From Coprinopsis marcescibilis (taxonomy: Eukaryota > Basidiomycota > Agaricomycetes > Agaricales > Psathyrellaceae), in NCBI GenBank assembly GCA_004369085.1, contig ML210426.1:1-30380 (forward strand): a DNA stretch of 30,380 bases, given 5' to 3'. This document shows, piece by piece, positions 1 through 10,731 of the stretch; positions within the stretch are counted from its first letter, which is position 1, and each line of letters starts with the position of its first letter. The position numbers and the translations under genes were made by a program. Under the pieces are notes generated by a model. The model saw nothing but the letters and a program-made list of their open reading frames with translations. It searched no databases and was not told the origin of the DNA.

Positions 1-2
1 TA

Positions 3-28
3 CAGTCAACACCGCCGTAGTCCATACC
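3..28 (+). repeat. Left terminal inverted repeat of the transposon
   Basis: It begins CAGTCAACACCGCC and pairs with 822-847 in inverse orientation with 23 of 26 positions identical. The three differences are transitions. TA precedes it at 1-2. Confidence 0.8.
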
Positions 29-344
29 TGTGGGAACCCATAACCCACGGGAACCCATACCTTTTCCGATCCACCAGGTCGGTGGGCGGGGATTTCGGAC
101 CCATATCCCATACCCGGCCATACCCCATAAGCCATACCGCCGAGCGCCAAAAAACCCATAGTTTTGATGGAATTTCTTGAGAATTTCTCTGATTTTCTAT
201 GTTATTCTGTTCGGTTTCCGTGCAAATTATATATACTGCACCCCATTTCGCACTAGTTTCGCACTGTTACCAATAAGTTCTGCACCTAGCCTCACCCCTA
301 TCCTCATAGTCTTGCGTAAACACGTCTTCCTGCTCAATCAACAC

Positions 345-695
345 ACTTGAGAAGGGCCTCCCTCTACTGCTCAAGAAGAACAAGGAGCGACAAGAGACCC
401 TGACTACTAAACTGGATGCACGTGCGGCTCGGGAGAACATCGACATCACTATCACTGGAAACAACGACAATCTGTTGAACCCACCCCAACTCGCAAAGAA
501 ACTCTCTAGGCCTTCTCTATAGTCACGCGGTACATCGACCGTCGGTGATCGACATTGACGAGTGCAACGCCGCCTTTTCCCGTGAATTTGAGGCTATGCA
601 CAGGAAATTTACTTCCAATTTGCGTTCGGAGGCGACAAACGCGATGAAGAATACATTACTCACTGATTACTTTGCTAAAGCTAAATCTAAATAGT
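345..695 (+). pseudogene. Degenerate coding remnant inside the transposon
   Basis: Two plus-strand open stretches lie end to end in different frames. The first, about 350-522, is lysine- and glutamate-rich (for example KKNKERQETLTTKLDARAA) and ends at a TAG. The second, about 520-695, runs from about LYSHAVHRPS to a C-terminus LLTDYFAKAKSK and a TAG stop. A single-base shift near 510-525 would join them. No ATG fits well at the start and no DDE catalytic residues are seen, so this is probably a decayed captured or transposase-derived fragment. The assignment to a protein family is unknown. Confidence 0.35.
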
Positions 696-821
696 TTCAT
701 TGTATGTATCGGCTTCATTAGACAGTTGCGACCTTATAATATGGGAAAATATTTCTATATTGGGTAAGACTCTGGAAGCCCATAACCTATGATACCCCAT
801 AGCTTTGGCTGTCCACCGAGG

Positions 822-847
822 GGTATGGGTTATGGCGGTGTTGACTG
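822..847 (-). repeat. Right terminal inverted repeat of the transposon
   Basis: Read on the minus strand it begins CAGTCAACACCGCC and then continues to CCATACC, like the left end. TA follows it at 848-849, completing the putative target-site duplication. Confidence 0.8.
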
Positions 848-849
848 TA

Positions 850-1379
850 GTAGCTCCAAGAAGGTCACGCTCGCTGTGAAGCCCCCTCTTCCCTCGATCA
901 AATCGTATGTATGGGGACTTACTTAACCGTCTAATGGACTCGGTAGTACTAACTTTGTTACAGAGAAAGCGCATGCCTCATGGGCCATGTGTCCTCATGG
1001 TCCGAGGCTCTCGGACTCTTCCTGTCACGGTGCCGGTGAAGAACGTTGAATTGAACAACCTCTACCCGTCATGATGCAGTACTCACTGGTAAGGATCTCA
1101 TTTCAACTCAGAAGGCTCACTTACTGACCTCAGTCGGTGCAATTTTGAACGGCGCTCTTGAACCACCGCGAGCGTTCTCGGTTGAAATCGCGGGTAATAG
1201 GTCTATCCGAAGCTTCTGCCAGAGCTTGAACTTTCTACGAGCTATGCGGCCGCAAAGGATAACCAACAAATGCCCCTATATCACCTGGGGGCTGATGTGC
1301 TTAAAAGCCAGGCAAAAGTTTGGGTTTTGAGGACGTATTCGCACAGAACCCCTTGTCGCAAGACAACAAATTCGACCAT
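850..1379. other. Gap with intron-like signals but no intact gene
   Basis: Two stretches look like fungal introns on the plus strand. The first is 905-963 (donor GTATGT, branch TACTAAC, acceptor TTACAG). The second is 1089-1133 (donor GTAAGG, branch TTACTGAC, acceptor CTCAG). The 964-1088 segment between them has a stop in all three frames, so no protein can be assembled. It may be a decayed gene, a non-coding spliced transcript, or the 5' leader of the membrane protein gene at 1380. Confidence 0.3.
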
Positions 1380-2586
1380 ATGGCTCCCGCCTCCAGCGAC
1401 TATCGTAACCAGCTTGGACTGGTTTTTGCAAGAACGGCTTATTCCAACTTTGTGATCACCATCTTTGCTGCCGGTTTGTACATACGAGATCAGCTCAGTA
1501 TCTGTGTATGGAAGCTGATAAGATTCGTAGGGATACAATGTTTTATGGCTTTTTATAGCCTAGCAATCTTCTTTGAAACGCCGAAGGAGGCAAGAAAGGG
1601 TCGAACACTGTACATCGCGATTGGATCTGTGATATTTGTGGTCTACACGTTAGGGGGGTGTACGGACATATCCATACCCTTCGACATTCTGCTGGAAGCT
1701 TCGAACGGGGTCGAGTTCATTCAGGCGTACACTAGGCCAGATTGGAGGGATTATTTCAGCTTGGGGTGCCTCACGCTGCTGTTCATCCTCGGAGATGGGG
1801 TTCTGGTACGTTTTTACAAAGACTGCAACTTTTATGGCTAACTAACAGAACCATCTGATAGCTGTTCCGCTGCTACTTGATTTTAGCTGGTCGATGGAGG
1901 TGGATCATTGCATTCCCGACCATTACATACCTCGGGACGATCGCTCTCAGCATCTACCACAGCATAGTGCTCTACAAAGCTGGAAATGCTGTACTTTTCA
2001 ATGCAATGGAAGGAACGCGCGTGGCTCTGAGCGTCATTACGAATATTGCCATTACTGCAATTATAGCCTCCCACCTCATCAAGTCGCAGAGACGCTTCGC
2101 CAAATCCCTTCATTCAAAACGACTCGAGGTGTACAACAGTGCTGCACACATTCTTATCGAGTCGGCATTACCTCTCACCATCACTGGCATCTTCTTTGCT
2201 GCAGTCCTCTTTGCAGATATGGACGTGGTGGCGCGTCGTGGGGACCGTCGAGGCTATATTGCCGCGTCTGGTGTTACATCGCTGCTGTATTATGCGTTTT
2301 TGGTGGGTCTACTCCCTAAATGCTCCTCCTCGTACGTCTGGCTAAATCACACCTCATACAGGCCATTTCGCCCCAGATGATTATCTTCAGGGTCACAACT
2401 GGCAGGTCACGAATGAGTCCTGCGGACTCCACGTGTACGGATGCTTTCTCGCGTCCATTGGACTTTGCTCGCGAACTATCTATCGAGCGGTCGTCGTGTT
2501 CTTTGAACAGCGACAGGAGAGCCTCGGACGTGGTACGGGATGACTCAAGTCATGGGCATTCCAGGAGTGATGCATCCTCAGGTTAA
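1380..2586 (+). CDS. Fungal seven-transmembrane protein (paralogue of 13514-14791)
   Basis: The model has exons 1380-1473, 1531-1805, 1862-2302 and 2362-2586, encoding 344 residues. The first 270 or so residues hold about seven hydrophobic helices. The cytoplasmic tail is serine/arginine-rich. Recognisable family landmarks are LLFRCYLI after the third or fourth helix, ILIESALPLTITGIFF near the sixth, and AISPQMIIFRV after the last. This architecture matches the large set of uncharacterised serpentine membrane proteins found in Agaricomycetes; a receptor role is only inferred. The first intron (57 nt, no stop) is supported because removing it joins FAAG to IQCFMAF as one helix. The start codon is the first in-frame ATG before helix 1. 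Two other introns are 56 and 59 nt. Confidence 0.75.
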
Positions 2587-3031
2587 GGGTCCAGTTGGCG
2601 ACTCGTACTTGAGATCACCGCTTGCACACTGTAGGACAGCTCTTCATCTACCCATGACGGTGGGATTGCCATCCAGGCGATGTATATCGTGTCTGAATTA
2701 TAGGCGACGACCTTGGACCATATTGTAGTAGAGAGAGATAAATCGAAGATGTTCTAATACAAGGCTTTCACGCTGAATTAAAGTTAGCGCGTGAACTCTG
2801 GCCGCAGGGTTCTGTGTGTGGAATGGGGATGGGCAGGGTAGAGTAGTGTCTTCGCTGGGATCCAACGATCTTTCTCATTCTAGTTGGTCCGTGCGTGGGA
2901 CTGTAGGTGGAGTCAGCCTGCCTGTTCTTGCGATCATCGAAAGCGCGTTCTGCGCCTGTTCACGTTCACCACCGTGACGTCCACTACGACCACGCAATTA
3001 CGGCGACAACAAAACGTCTAAACTATTAAAT
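2587..3031. other. Intergenic region between the 7TM gene and the ZIP2-like gene
   Basis: This 445-base stretch holds the 3' end of the membrane protein transcript and the promoter of the next plus-strand gene. No open frame, repeat or RNA gene was recognised. Confidence 0.5.
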
Positions 3032-6000
3032 ATGGCAGAAATGGCTGAAGACATCGAGCTTAGAGAACACATTCACAGCATACTCAGCTCGTATTCGAGA
3101 ACTCATTACACGACGGATTACGTCGAATTCACTAACGATTTTGTTGCTGAAGTGAGTTCTAATGAGTCTTCTATGCGTCTGGAAAGGATCTTATATTTAT
3201 GAACAGTACCTTGAGACAATCCATCTGATACCAACAACTGACCCAAATGCTTTGATTCTACCTGCTGACCCGATGTCTACGCTGCTCAAGCTGCACAACA
3301 TCGACACCTTGACTTTTCCAGACGAAAGTTGGGCAATCTCGTCCGAGGCCGTTGTTCTTCTGAGGTCTTTTATCAAGGAGTCGAATCAGAAACTGAAATC
3401 GGAGCGGGTAGTGACCGATGGCTCATGTATGCTCCGGTTGTTTCTGCAAATCATCTGCTGAACTGCGTCGCAATAGACGCGTTTCCGTATATTCCTGACC
3501 TACCAGAGCTCGCTATGCTGACTGCGCGTGCAAGGCGCGCGACAGACGGGATCGGAAAGGGAAAGCTGGTCAAAGAACTGGCGTCGTCCTTGCCAACACT
3601 GAAGACCAATCTAGAGCAATTCGGTACTCCGCGTATTGAGGAGATACCGGACCCAGAGATTTCTCTAGATCAAGTCCTGTATGTAGCATCTCACTCTTTC
3701 GGGACTCCAATACTGACTCCTGCATTAGAGGCGTCGGCGCAGCAGTAATACCGAAGGAGGAAATGGACGAGGTGCTGGCGTTGATTAAATACACCTCGAA
3801 TGCAACCAAGGAGCGGCCAGAACGCCTCGCGTGGACCGATTCACCCCTTCTCGAGTGTCCAAAGCTAGATTCCTTCGACTTGCCTTTGTTTCCCAGATCA
3901 AAAAGATCAGGCCACGGGATTGCCCCAGGCCCCTTACCCGCAGCCATTGCTCCCCGAAAATTCCAAGATCTTGCACGCATTATAGAGCCAGAAGCACCAC
4001 TCCCGAGCTCTGAAGATATTGCGGACAAGAATATGAGATTGATGGTTGACGGATGGGGTGAGGAAACAACGGAGTAAAGTCATTTTGTGCTGACTGTTAC
4101 TATTGACTATGCAGAAACGATCCCTTCGTCATCTGGATCTGATTCTGACAGTCCTCCTTCCAGTCCTGGAGACCAGGTAGACGAGCTGTGCATGCCGCTG
4201 ACCCCGGATACAGATCCTCCTTTTATTAAGGATGTTTGTAATCCCATTCTCGGTATGCCTGCTGTTCTCCTAGTTCGAGAACATGTGATAATGTTGGTCA
4301 GATATCATGATCCCGCGATCACGTCGCGTCGGTGGATTAGATGGGGTTCAAGACAACTTTTTCAAGGGGAAAACGTGAGTTGCAATTTACCAACGACGAT
4401 ATTCCGGCCGACATTTTTGCTAGCTACGAGTCTTACATTGCAGGGATGATGCCGAAGATTGAAATGCCAGAAATTATGCCCCCGCTTGATGATTCAGATG
4501 CTGGGTCGGTTGTTGGACGAGCCTCGACTGCCAGAACAGAACTCCACGATGGGCTTGCTGCTGAGATACTCAGCCTTCACGGAGACAAGAACTTTGATTC
4601 TTTCTTGGATGAGGAGATCGACGACACCGCAACCTTCCGCTTGGATCGTAAGTCACCGACATCCCCAAATCTCTACCTATGAAGCTCACTGCACCTCAGC
4701 CCCGGTTCTGCCCCCACCCACCGAACACTCGCCAGCAGTCTTTGTTCCCAGATGTTATCGGGATCTCTGTGCTTCAAAGACAAAGCAGGAAGATTACGGC
4801 ACGAGCTTTCGAGCTTTATTTAAAAAGGCTCGGGTTCCCCAGTCCTTGGCCGTCTCGCTTTCATGGGTGTAAGTACCCCGTTCGTGTTTCGGCGCGTACG
4901 CTAAGAACGACCACAGGGCATTTAAAGTCGGGCAACAGCTCCCTACGAACGCTGAAGTCGTGGATGCAGCCGAACTACTTTCGTCGAGGCCAGGCTCAGA
5001 GCCCGTGGATGAACAGTTGGTGGAAGACGTGGGACTGCTCCTGTCCAAATGCCAGTTGTATGAGGCATTCGATTTCGATGAAATCACTTATCGCAAATGG
5101 ACGTGGAGCGACGAGTGGAAGATGACTTTCGACGAGATAGATGGCTCGCCTATTATGCTGACGTGTATGGAACGCAGGCGGATTGCTGGGAAACGAAAAC
5201 CTCGCGAAGAGAGCCAATCGCCCCGACCGTCGTCGACCTTGCCGACCCAACCATCCCCTGGACCCCACGTCGAGGTATTGGAATTGGAAGACGTTGGCGA
5301 CATTCGGCCTTTGAAGCGGGCCCGGCCAACAGATCCTGTGGAAGTAGCGAAGGACCCCGTTCTGTCTCCGATTCTGTCTGATTCGCTCGGTCTCAGCTAT
5401 TGTGAGGACGACAAGGAGAACTGGAATCACTACTCCCTCCCCCCTTCTGACTTTGTGGACCAACTATTCGGTTCCGAGGATAGGAGAATGCCTGTATCCT
5501 ACCTCTCTACACTTGCCGAAGATGTTCTGGAGGACGACCAGGAGATATTCGACCACGATTTCGACATGCTGGATGATGGGACCCACCAGAGCTTTGAGCC
5601 GCTTCCTGTGGAGACCCAACCTAACAACCCTGGTGACTGTGCGGTGCCAGAACAAGCCTCTCAATCCTCTGATGATTCATTCTATGTACCGGACGCCGAT
5701 TATTCGAAGAAGGCTGTGGTTTCCACGAATGCGAAATTGGACTCGACTCTCTTCAATTGCTCTCGAGGAGTTTTGGGATTCGCTAGGCTACGGTCGACTA
5801 AATTTGCTGCGGCTCTGAGCGATGACTCTCCCTTGCCTATGGAGGCGGTTGACTCGGGAATGGCGGCGGACAATACAGGTCAACCTACTGAGGAATCTAC
5901 AGCGAGCAGCACTGGGCCTCCGGAAGGGATGTTTGACCGGAACACTATTCGTGTGGACCATCGCTTGATGGTTGCTCCTACCACTGCACACCGCTGTCTC

Positions 6001-6853
6001 GCATCCGTGGACGTCCTGCAACGACGAGCATTGGTTAGGCTTCTGGGATCTGCAGACTGTCTGGTGGACCTGATTGAGCGAGAGACCCTGGACGGCGTCC
6101 ACCTCATCCTCGACCCCTTCACCGCAGTGCTCTTCATCCCACTCCTCACTCTCCCATCCAAATCGGAAGAATGGACCAAACTGATCTCAGCGCAGACCCC
6201 ACGCTACAGCCATCTCTACATCATCTTTGAAGCGTACCCTGAGAGTTGTGCTCTCAAGTCCAGGCCGGAGAGGGAAAATGAGCTTTCGGCGTATACCCCG
6301 CCTATTGTGAAAGCGGTGCAGAGGTTTAGGAGGACGATTAATATTACGATGGGGTTGGATGCTGGTGAGGGGGCACGGGGGTGTGAGGTTGGGTATGGGT
6401 TGGCGGAGAGTGTGAGTGAGGCTGCGAGGTTGGTGAGGGTAGTTGGGGATATGGCGAAGGAGAGGGATGTGACTGGGGGTGTGATTTGGGATGGGAGGGT
6501 TTGGTTGGAGGATGAGTCTGAGGTTTGTGTTTTCTTTTGGGCTGGGGGTTGCGCTGACGGATGTGTTGTTAGAGTGAAGCAGATTTGTGTTCTGTTCAGA
6601 GTATTAATCGGTTCTCTGCGGCACTCATTCTGTCGCAGATGACGTTGGAGGAGTTTCTAGGTTCGTCACCGGAGGCTCGAGTATCAATGTTTGGGAGTTT
6701 TGTTGGGAAAGAGGCAATGGTATGGCTGTTCGGAATTGTCGGTCTTATGGTTAATATTGATCTTTGTTCTTATAGGATTCGTTTAATCGTGAGATCATGG
6801 AGCGATACTCGGAGTATGTGAAAAGTTCGAGTAGCATTGTAGGAGACGGATAG
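3032..6853 (+). CDS. ZIP2/SHOC1-like meiotic crossover protein (XPF-like plus helix-hairpin-helix)
   Basis: Eleven exons (3032-3151, 3207-3426, 3477-3678, 3729-4057, 4115-4252, 4302-4374, 4424-4647, 4700-4868, 4917-6522, 6573-6719, 6776-6853) give 1101 residues. The N-terminal half is partly helical with acidic linkers. The middle (about 520-850) is acidic and disordered. Residues about 855-1020 look like a degenerate XPF nuclease fold, with ILDPFTAVLFIPL, a YSHLYIIFEAYPES strand and a late helix ARLVRVVGDMA; the nuclease ERKxxxD signature is absent. Residues 1028-1101 (SINRFSAALILSQMTLEEFL) resemble a tandem HhH. Known ZIP2/SHOC1 proteins share this order, pair with SPO16, and act in class I meiotic crossovers in the nucleus; that role is inferred. 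Introns are 48-57 nt. Exon 6 edges (4302-4374) are the least certain; an alternative joins 4233 to 4341 and reads on without the 4375-4423 intron. Confidence 0.6.
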
Positions 6854-6937
6854 TTGTCGTTGCATTATTACATATTCTTTCTCAGAAATGCTTATCGTCG
6901 TAGTATCGACCAACGCATGAGCTAATATCAGCCACTC

Positions 6938-7719
6938 CTATCCAATTGAATCGTACTCTTGCCCCCGCGTCGTCACCGTCTTCGACTTGTTCTCCTTGAG
7001 GGTTCGGTATAGGAATTCCCTGTCTGGATCCTCCTCTCCCCTAAATTCTCGCACCAGATCAACAATAGTAAGAATAGAAAGATCCATCGCCTTCAGGATC
7101 TTCAGGCCCACATTGAACATATCATCCCTGTCCTGTCTGAGCTCTTTCACCAGCTCTCCAATCTCCTGCACAGAGTCACGCATGCACTGCTGTATCCGTT
7201 GGCCCTCTGACGACTGCACCGCCAAAACCCTGTCGATCTCAACGAAAAACTCGTCGATGACGCTTTGCGGTGTGTCTGGAAATGCACAGACCATGCCATA
7301 GAAAAAGTCCCGAGTCGCAGTGTGGTTGGAGACGTCTAGGTCGCGGTGGCCGGCGTAAACTTGTTGGAGGTAGACGAGGGTGGTCAGAACGTAGTTCACG
7401 GTGTCGTACTCTGAGATAATGTCCTCGACACTCCAGAGAGTCAACGCGACTACTCCGACCAAACTTCCTTCGCAATTATGAGATATTTCGGTTCTGACAA
7501 TCCAGAGCATGCCAACTCACCGTAGAATAGCCCTTTGATTACAGACCTCTGAGTTCCATCTGCTCGGAAGTAGAGTTTTGACAGCAGGCCAGGTGGTCGA
7601 ATAGGATTCAGATGCTGGTTCCAGGGTCGACTAGGATGTACGAATCGTCGCGGTGGTGCTATGACATTGCGACGAAGGGCAATACCAGCGCGTGGCGATA
7701 CTGCTCTCCAAAGGAGCAT
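6938..7719 (-). CDS. Probable mitochondrial single-pass membrane protein, function unknown
   Basis: Exons are 7521-7719 and 6938-7467 (minus strand), joined over a 53-nt intron and giving 242 residues. The chosen ATG starts an arginine-rich, acid-free N-terminus (MLLWRAVSPRAGIALRRNV) typical of a mitochondrial presequence. An in-frame ATG at 7872 would add 51 residues of low-complexity sequence in front of it. Residues about 62-80 (KGLFYGGSLVGVVALTLWSV) form one transmembrane segment that is only complete after splicing, which supports the intron. The rest is acidic and helical. The gene ends 84 nt from, and converges on, the ZIP2-like gene. I do not recognise a named family. Confidence 0.5.
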
Positions 7720-7872
7720 GGAATGGGGAGACGGGAAAAGTTGGTTTGAACCGCTGAAGCCATCATTGCATCGTTCACTCTTCGCCGGACTCCGGCTAAA
7801 TCCCGGCAAGGGCCGCAGCGCTTCTTGAATTGTTCCGTTCGGCTTGTTGGGTGCCACAATGTACTGGCACAT

Positions 7873-8173
7873 TCACGAATATATGTTATACCTGCAGGAC
7901 ATGTGTTTGACGGAAAAGGTATTATTTTGACTTCTTGGACACTCAGTGTACAATGAAAGTGAATAATTGCCCGAGCTTAACTGCACGCACGGACCCGTCA
8001 TGAGCGGATGTAGAAAGTACAGGCTCCGCTAGACAGCCCCGGTCTTTGGCCTGCCCCTGGCTTTCCCCGCAATTTAGCCAATGTTCTGCGAGTTTTCCAG
8101 ATAAATGAGGTACGTGGGTAACATATATTACATTAAACGAATCTAATCTAATAGCCACAGATCCGAGGATGTA
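7873..8173. other. Intergenic region between two minus-strand genes
   Basis: This region of about 300 bases holds the upstream DNA of the mitochondrial-type gene and the 3' end of the UstYa-type gene. Short open frames here have no recognisable features. Confidence 0.5.
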
Positions 8174-8886
8174 TCAGAACATCTCGTCGTGCACCGTGAT
8201 ATTGTGTTCAGCGCGAAATATCGTCCATTCCCGCCATTTCTCGTTCATAAAATCGTACGCCGGAACCCAATCGACACACGTATGAGTCGCACCAGCCCTC
8301 TGTTCCGTGAAATTTCGTTTTGCAAAGTCCCCAGGTTCGAGTGTGAGGTCGGCATTGCAGAGCGTCCACTGGCGGATATAGTTGAAGCAGTGGTTGATAT
8401 GGCCTCTTCGGGCTGGGTGGAGGGTCTTCCAGCCTTTTGCTAATGCGTTTTGGACGCCTCGAAGGCAGTGGAGTTGGTGGAACATGGATACGGCGAACAT
8501 GCGCATGTCTTTGCCTATGCGGACGTGCCCGTCGCCCATGGTTGCCGTCCAGAGCCATTCGTCCTTTGCCTCTGCGCCAGTTAGAGGGAAGTGGACACTC
8601 TCTTGCGCGATCATCTTCACCGGTCTCTCTTCTATGGGCAACCTCTTGGGGTGGTCTCTTCCGATCCAAGCTGGTGACCTGGTGAGTTTCAACTAGTGCA
8701 TGGCAAGTGCTTTAGCTTACAATAGGATTCCAGTGGTTTTGGTGAACGAGATGCCGGCTTGTATGCCTCCAAATCAGACAGCTCTTTGAATTCTCTCGCA
8801 AAATTTATGAGCGTCACTGTAAAGAACAGGGATGCACATGTTAGAGCAGTAAGGGCGAGGATGTCGATCCCGACGAGCTTCCGCAT
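8174..8886 (-). CDS. UstYa-like (DUF3328) membrane protein
   Basis: Exons are 8721-8886 and 8174-8670 (minus strand), with a 50-nt intron and 220 residues. Residues 5-27 form an N-terminal membrane anchor. Then come SYSWIGRDHPKRLP (the conserved Y-x-G-x-D-x-P region), HQLHC at 120-124, HINHC at 146-150 continuing into FNYIRQ, a CNADLTLEP strand and a THTCVDW motif. The paired HxxHC motifs are the hallmark of the UstYa family. Characterised members act in oxidative cyclisation or tailoring of fungal ribosomal peptides and other metabolites; the substrate here is unknown. The ATG at 8886 starts right before the membrane helix. An acceptor 8 bases earlier would break the frame. Confidence 0.85.
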
Positions 8887-9270
8887 GTGGTTGACTGGTG
8901 AGAAGTATAGCGCCAACTTTCAGGTACGTGTGGGTGTCAAAGTCATAAACAATACCTATAGCTGATGATTGCAGACATACCCGTGGGGTTGCGAGGGATG
9001 AGGTGGGTGCTGTGCCCTCAATCCTGATAGCCGTCTCCGTCGGGTCCAACCGAGTCTAGAGGGCTGTTATCCCACTCGAAACAATAAGCAATCTTCACCG
9101 TCTCACCATCAGATAGAAGAATCATACAATGCGACACAACTCGGCGTACATGTCCCATCTCCGGATTCGGAAGATATCTCAGTGCGGGCTATATTAAATG
9201 TTTGGTGGGGAATGGAGGGTGCACCTCTCTTGCAGAACCGCCACGCCACGCTAGTTGGGCGTTATATCCC
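8887..9270. promoter_or_regulatory. Divergent promoter region of UstYa-like and GNAT genes
   Basis: The UstYa-like gene reads left from 8886 and the acetyltransferase reads right from 9271, so the 384 bases between them must hold both promoters. No convincing TATA box or known operator could be picked out. Confidence 0.45.
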
Positions 9271-10303
9271 ATGGGAAACTTTGTTGTCGAGCGAGTTGTC
9301 AATCCTTCTGGTGAGACCAAGCCGTTTTATCGCAGCGGCCCGTGGCTCACAGCAAATCGAAGACGCAGAGATAAAGGCGTCGGTCAATCTGTTTATCGAT
9401 CTGATGAAAACGGGTTAGTATCATTCGTTGCTGTGAAACTCGATGCAGAAGCTAAATAGTCGTATCAGATATTAGTGTGCTAAGTCTCGTCGGCAACGAA
9501 CTGGAATTGATTCCAGTCATGATCGAGGCCATGCTCCGTGCAGGTGCCTTGGAGGGAGAGTACTATACAGCTACCAATGAAGAAGGGGTATTAGTTGGCT
9601 ATGCCATGTGGATGCCCCCTGGCCGCGATCTGTTCGGAACGTAAGAGACCTCCAGGCTATTTCGCAGATTCGAGGCAAAATTGATCTCGATTCTACCCAG
9701 AGAAACACAAAGGAGCCTTGGCCTGTATGATTTCATGTCACGGTTACCGGAAGCAACCAAGGAGTACTACCGAGACACGGTGTGTATTTCTGGGATGCCT
9801 GTTTATTGAGGCCGTTCTGACACATTCATGCAAGTATATGGCGCAGTTCCCGAATTTTGTCAGTGACAACCTGGGTCCAACGGTATGTTCCCGTATACAG
9901 GGATTCTTGAATAGCGAATATAACAAATTTTAGGGTAAGACTGATGCATGGTGGCTTCATCAAGCGATGGTTAGAAGGGATTATCACCGGCAGGGAATTT
10001 GTAAAGCATTCGTTGGTGCTATCCTTGGCAAAGTATGTTTTCAGTGTAAATGCTGCCGCTTGCTCGGGTTCACCATTTTTCTCAGACAAAAGGGAAGAAA
10101 GTGACTCTGGGAACCACCACGACAGCCGATGAGAATGTATGTGGGGACTTTCATTTTTGGTTTTTGTTTGCTAATTTGTTTTATAGATCGCCGTATACAC
10201 CGGCTTGGGTTTCAAACAGAAAGCTACCATGGCTATGCCGTCCCTTTTGGGTGATTGGCCCATACATCTCTTTGAATTGCGTACCGAAGATGATCTCGAG
10301 TAG
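9271..10303 (+). CDS. GNAT-family N-acetyltransferase
   Basis: Eight small exons (9271-9310, 9363-9413, 9469-9640, 9701-9779, 9835-9882, 9934-10032, 10086-10136, 10187-10303) encode 218 residues. The start MGNFVVERV, the central WMPPGRDLF, and the LGPTGKTDAWWLH block match a common soluble fungal GNAT group. Residues 140-160 (AMVRRDYHRQGICKAFVGAI) are motif A, the acetyl-CoA pyrophosphate loop with Q/R-x-x-G. ADENIAVYTGLGF (178-189) is motif B, with the usual Tyr before the GLGF turn. The protein would transfer an acetyl group from acetyl-CoA to an unknown amine. Introns are 50-60 nt, with donors including GTTAGT. It sits between the UstYa-like gene and a membrane protein gene, so a tailoring role is possible but unproven. 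Confidence 0.85.
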
Positions 10304-10731
10304 GGTTCCCGGATGCCAGCTAATACAACCGCTAGTATTTGACGGCAAATCGGTGAATTTCGACTTTTCTTATTCTCAGTCCAGGGAAAAATATCCGTCT
10401 CCTTTGGCGTCACCGCACGCTCTACCTCCGCTGCCAGATATTGGTGCGCCTGAATGAATTCTCGATCTTTGGATCCCGCGGCCACGGCCCATCTATCACA
10501 GCCTCCCATCGCGTGTTTGGGTGATGGGTTCCCTCGAAGCGGAGTGCGTTGAGTATCTCAACTTCCGGGTACTGCCACCCCTATGCAAAATGGACACGGA
10601 TGGGATTCGTTTCAGATGCATTGCAGATCCCCCCGTCCACTGACAGAGTACCGCCGTCCAGCATTCGAGTCATTTAGCTCACGTTGATAAGCATGTCCTG
10701 CCATCTATCGCCCTGACTCCCCCACCCAACT
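10304..10731. other. Intergenic region with no visible gene
   Basis: This 428-base gap between two plus-strand genes should contain the 3' end of the acetyltransferase gene and the promoter of the next gene. A pyrimidine-rich run (CCCTGACTCCCCCACCCAAC) precedes the next ATG, which is common at fungal transcription starts. Confidence 0.45.

Larger units (their letters stand above)
1..849. mobile_element. Non-autonomous pogo/Tc1-mariner-like DNA transposon with TA target duplication
   Basis: The first 28 bases and the reverse complement of bases 822-849 match: TA, then CAGTCAACACCGCC, then a further 12 bases with three mismatches. This gives 26-bp terminal inverted repeats (3-28 and 822-847) flanked by TA on both sides. 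TA duplication plus ends starting CAGT is typical of pogo/Fot1/Tigger elements of the Tc1-mariner superfamily. Many short CCCATA-type repeats lie just inside both ends. The roughly 845-bp body is too short for a working transposase. It holds a broken plus-strand reading frame (about 345-695, listed separately). The family call is inference from ends and TSD; no DDE catalytic region can be seen. Confidence 0.7.
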
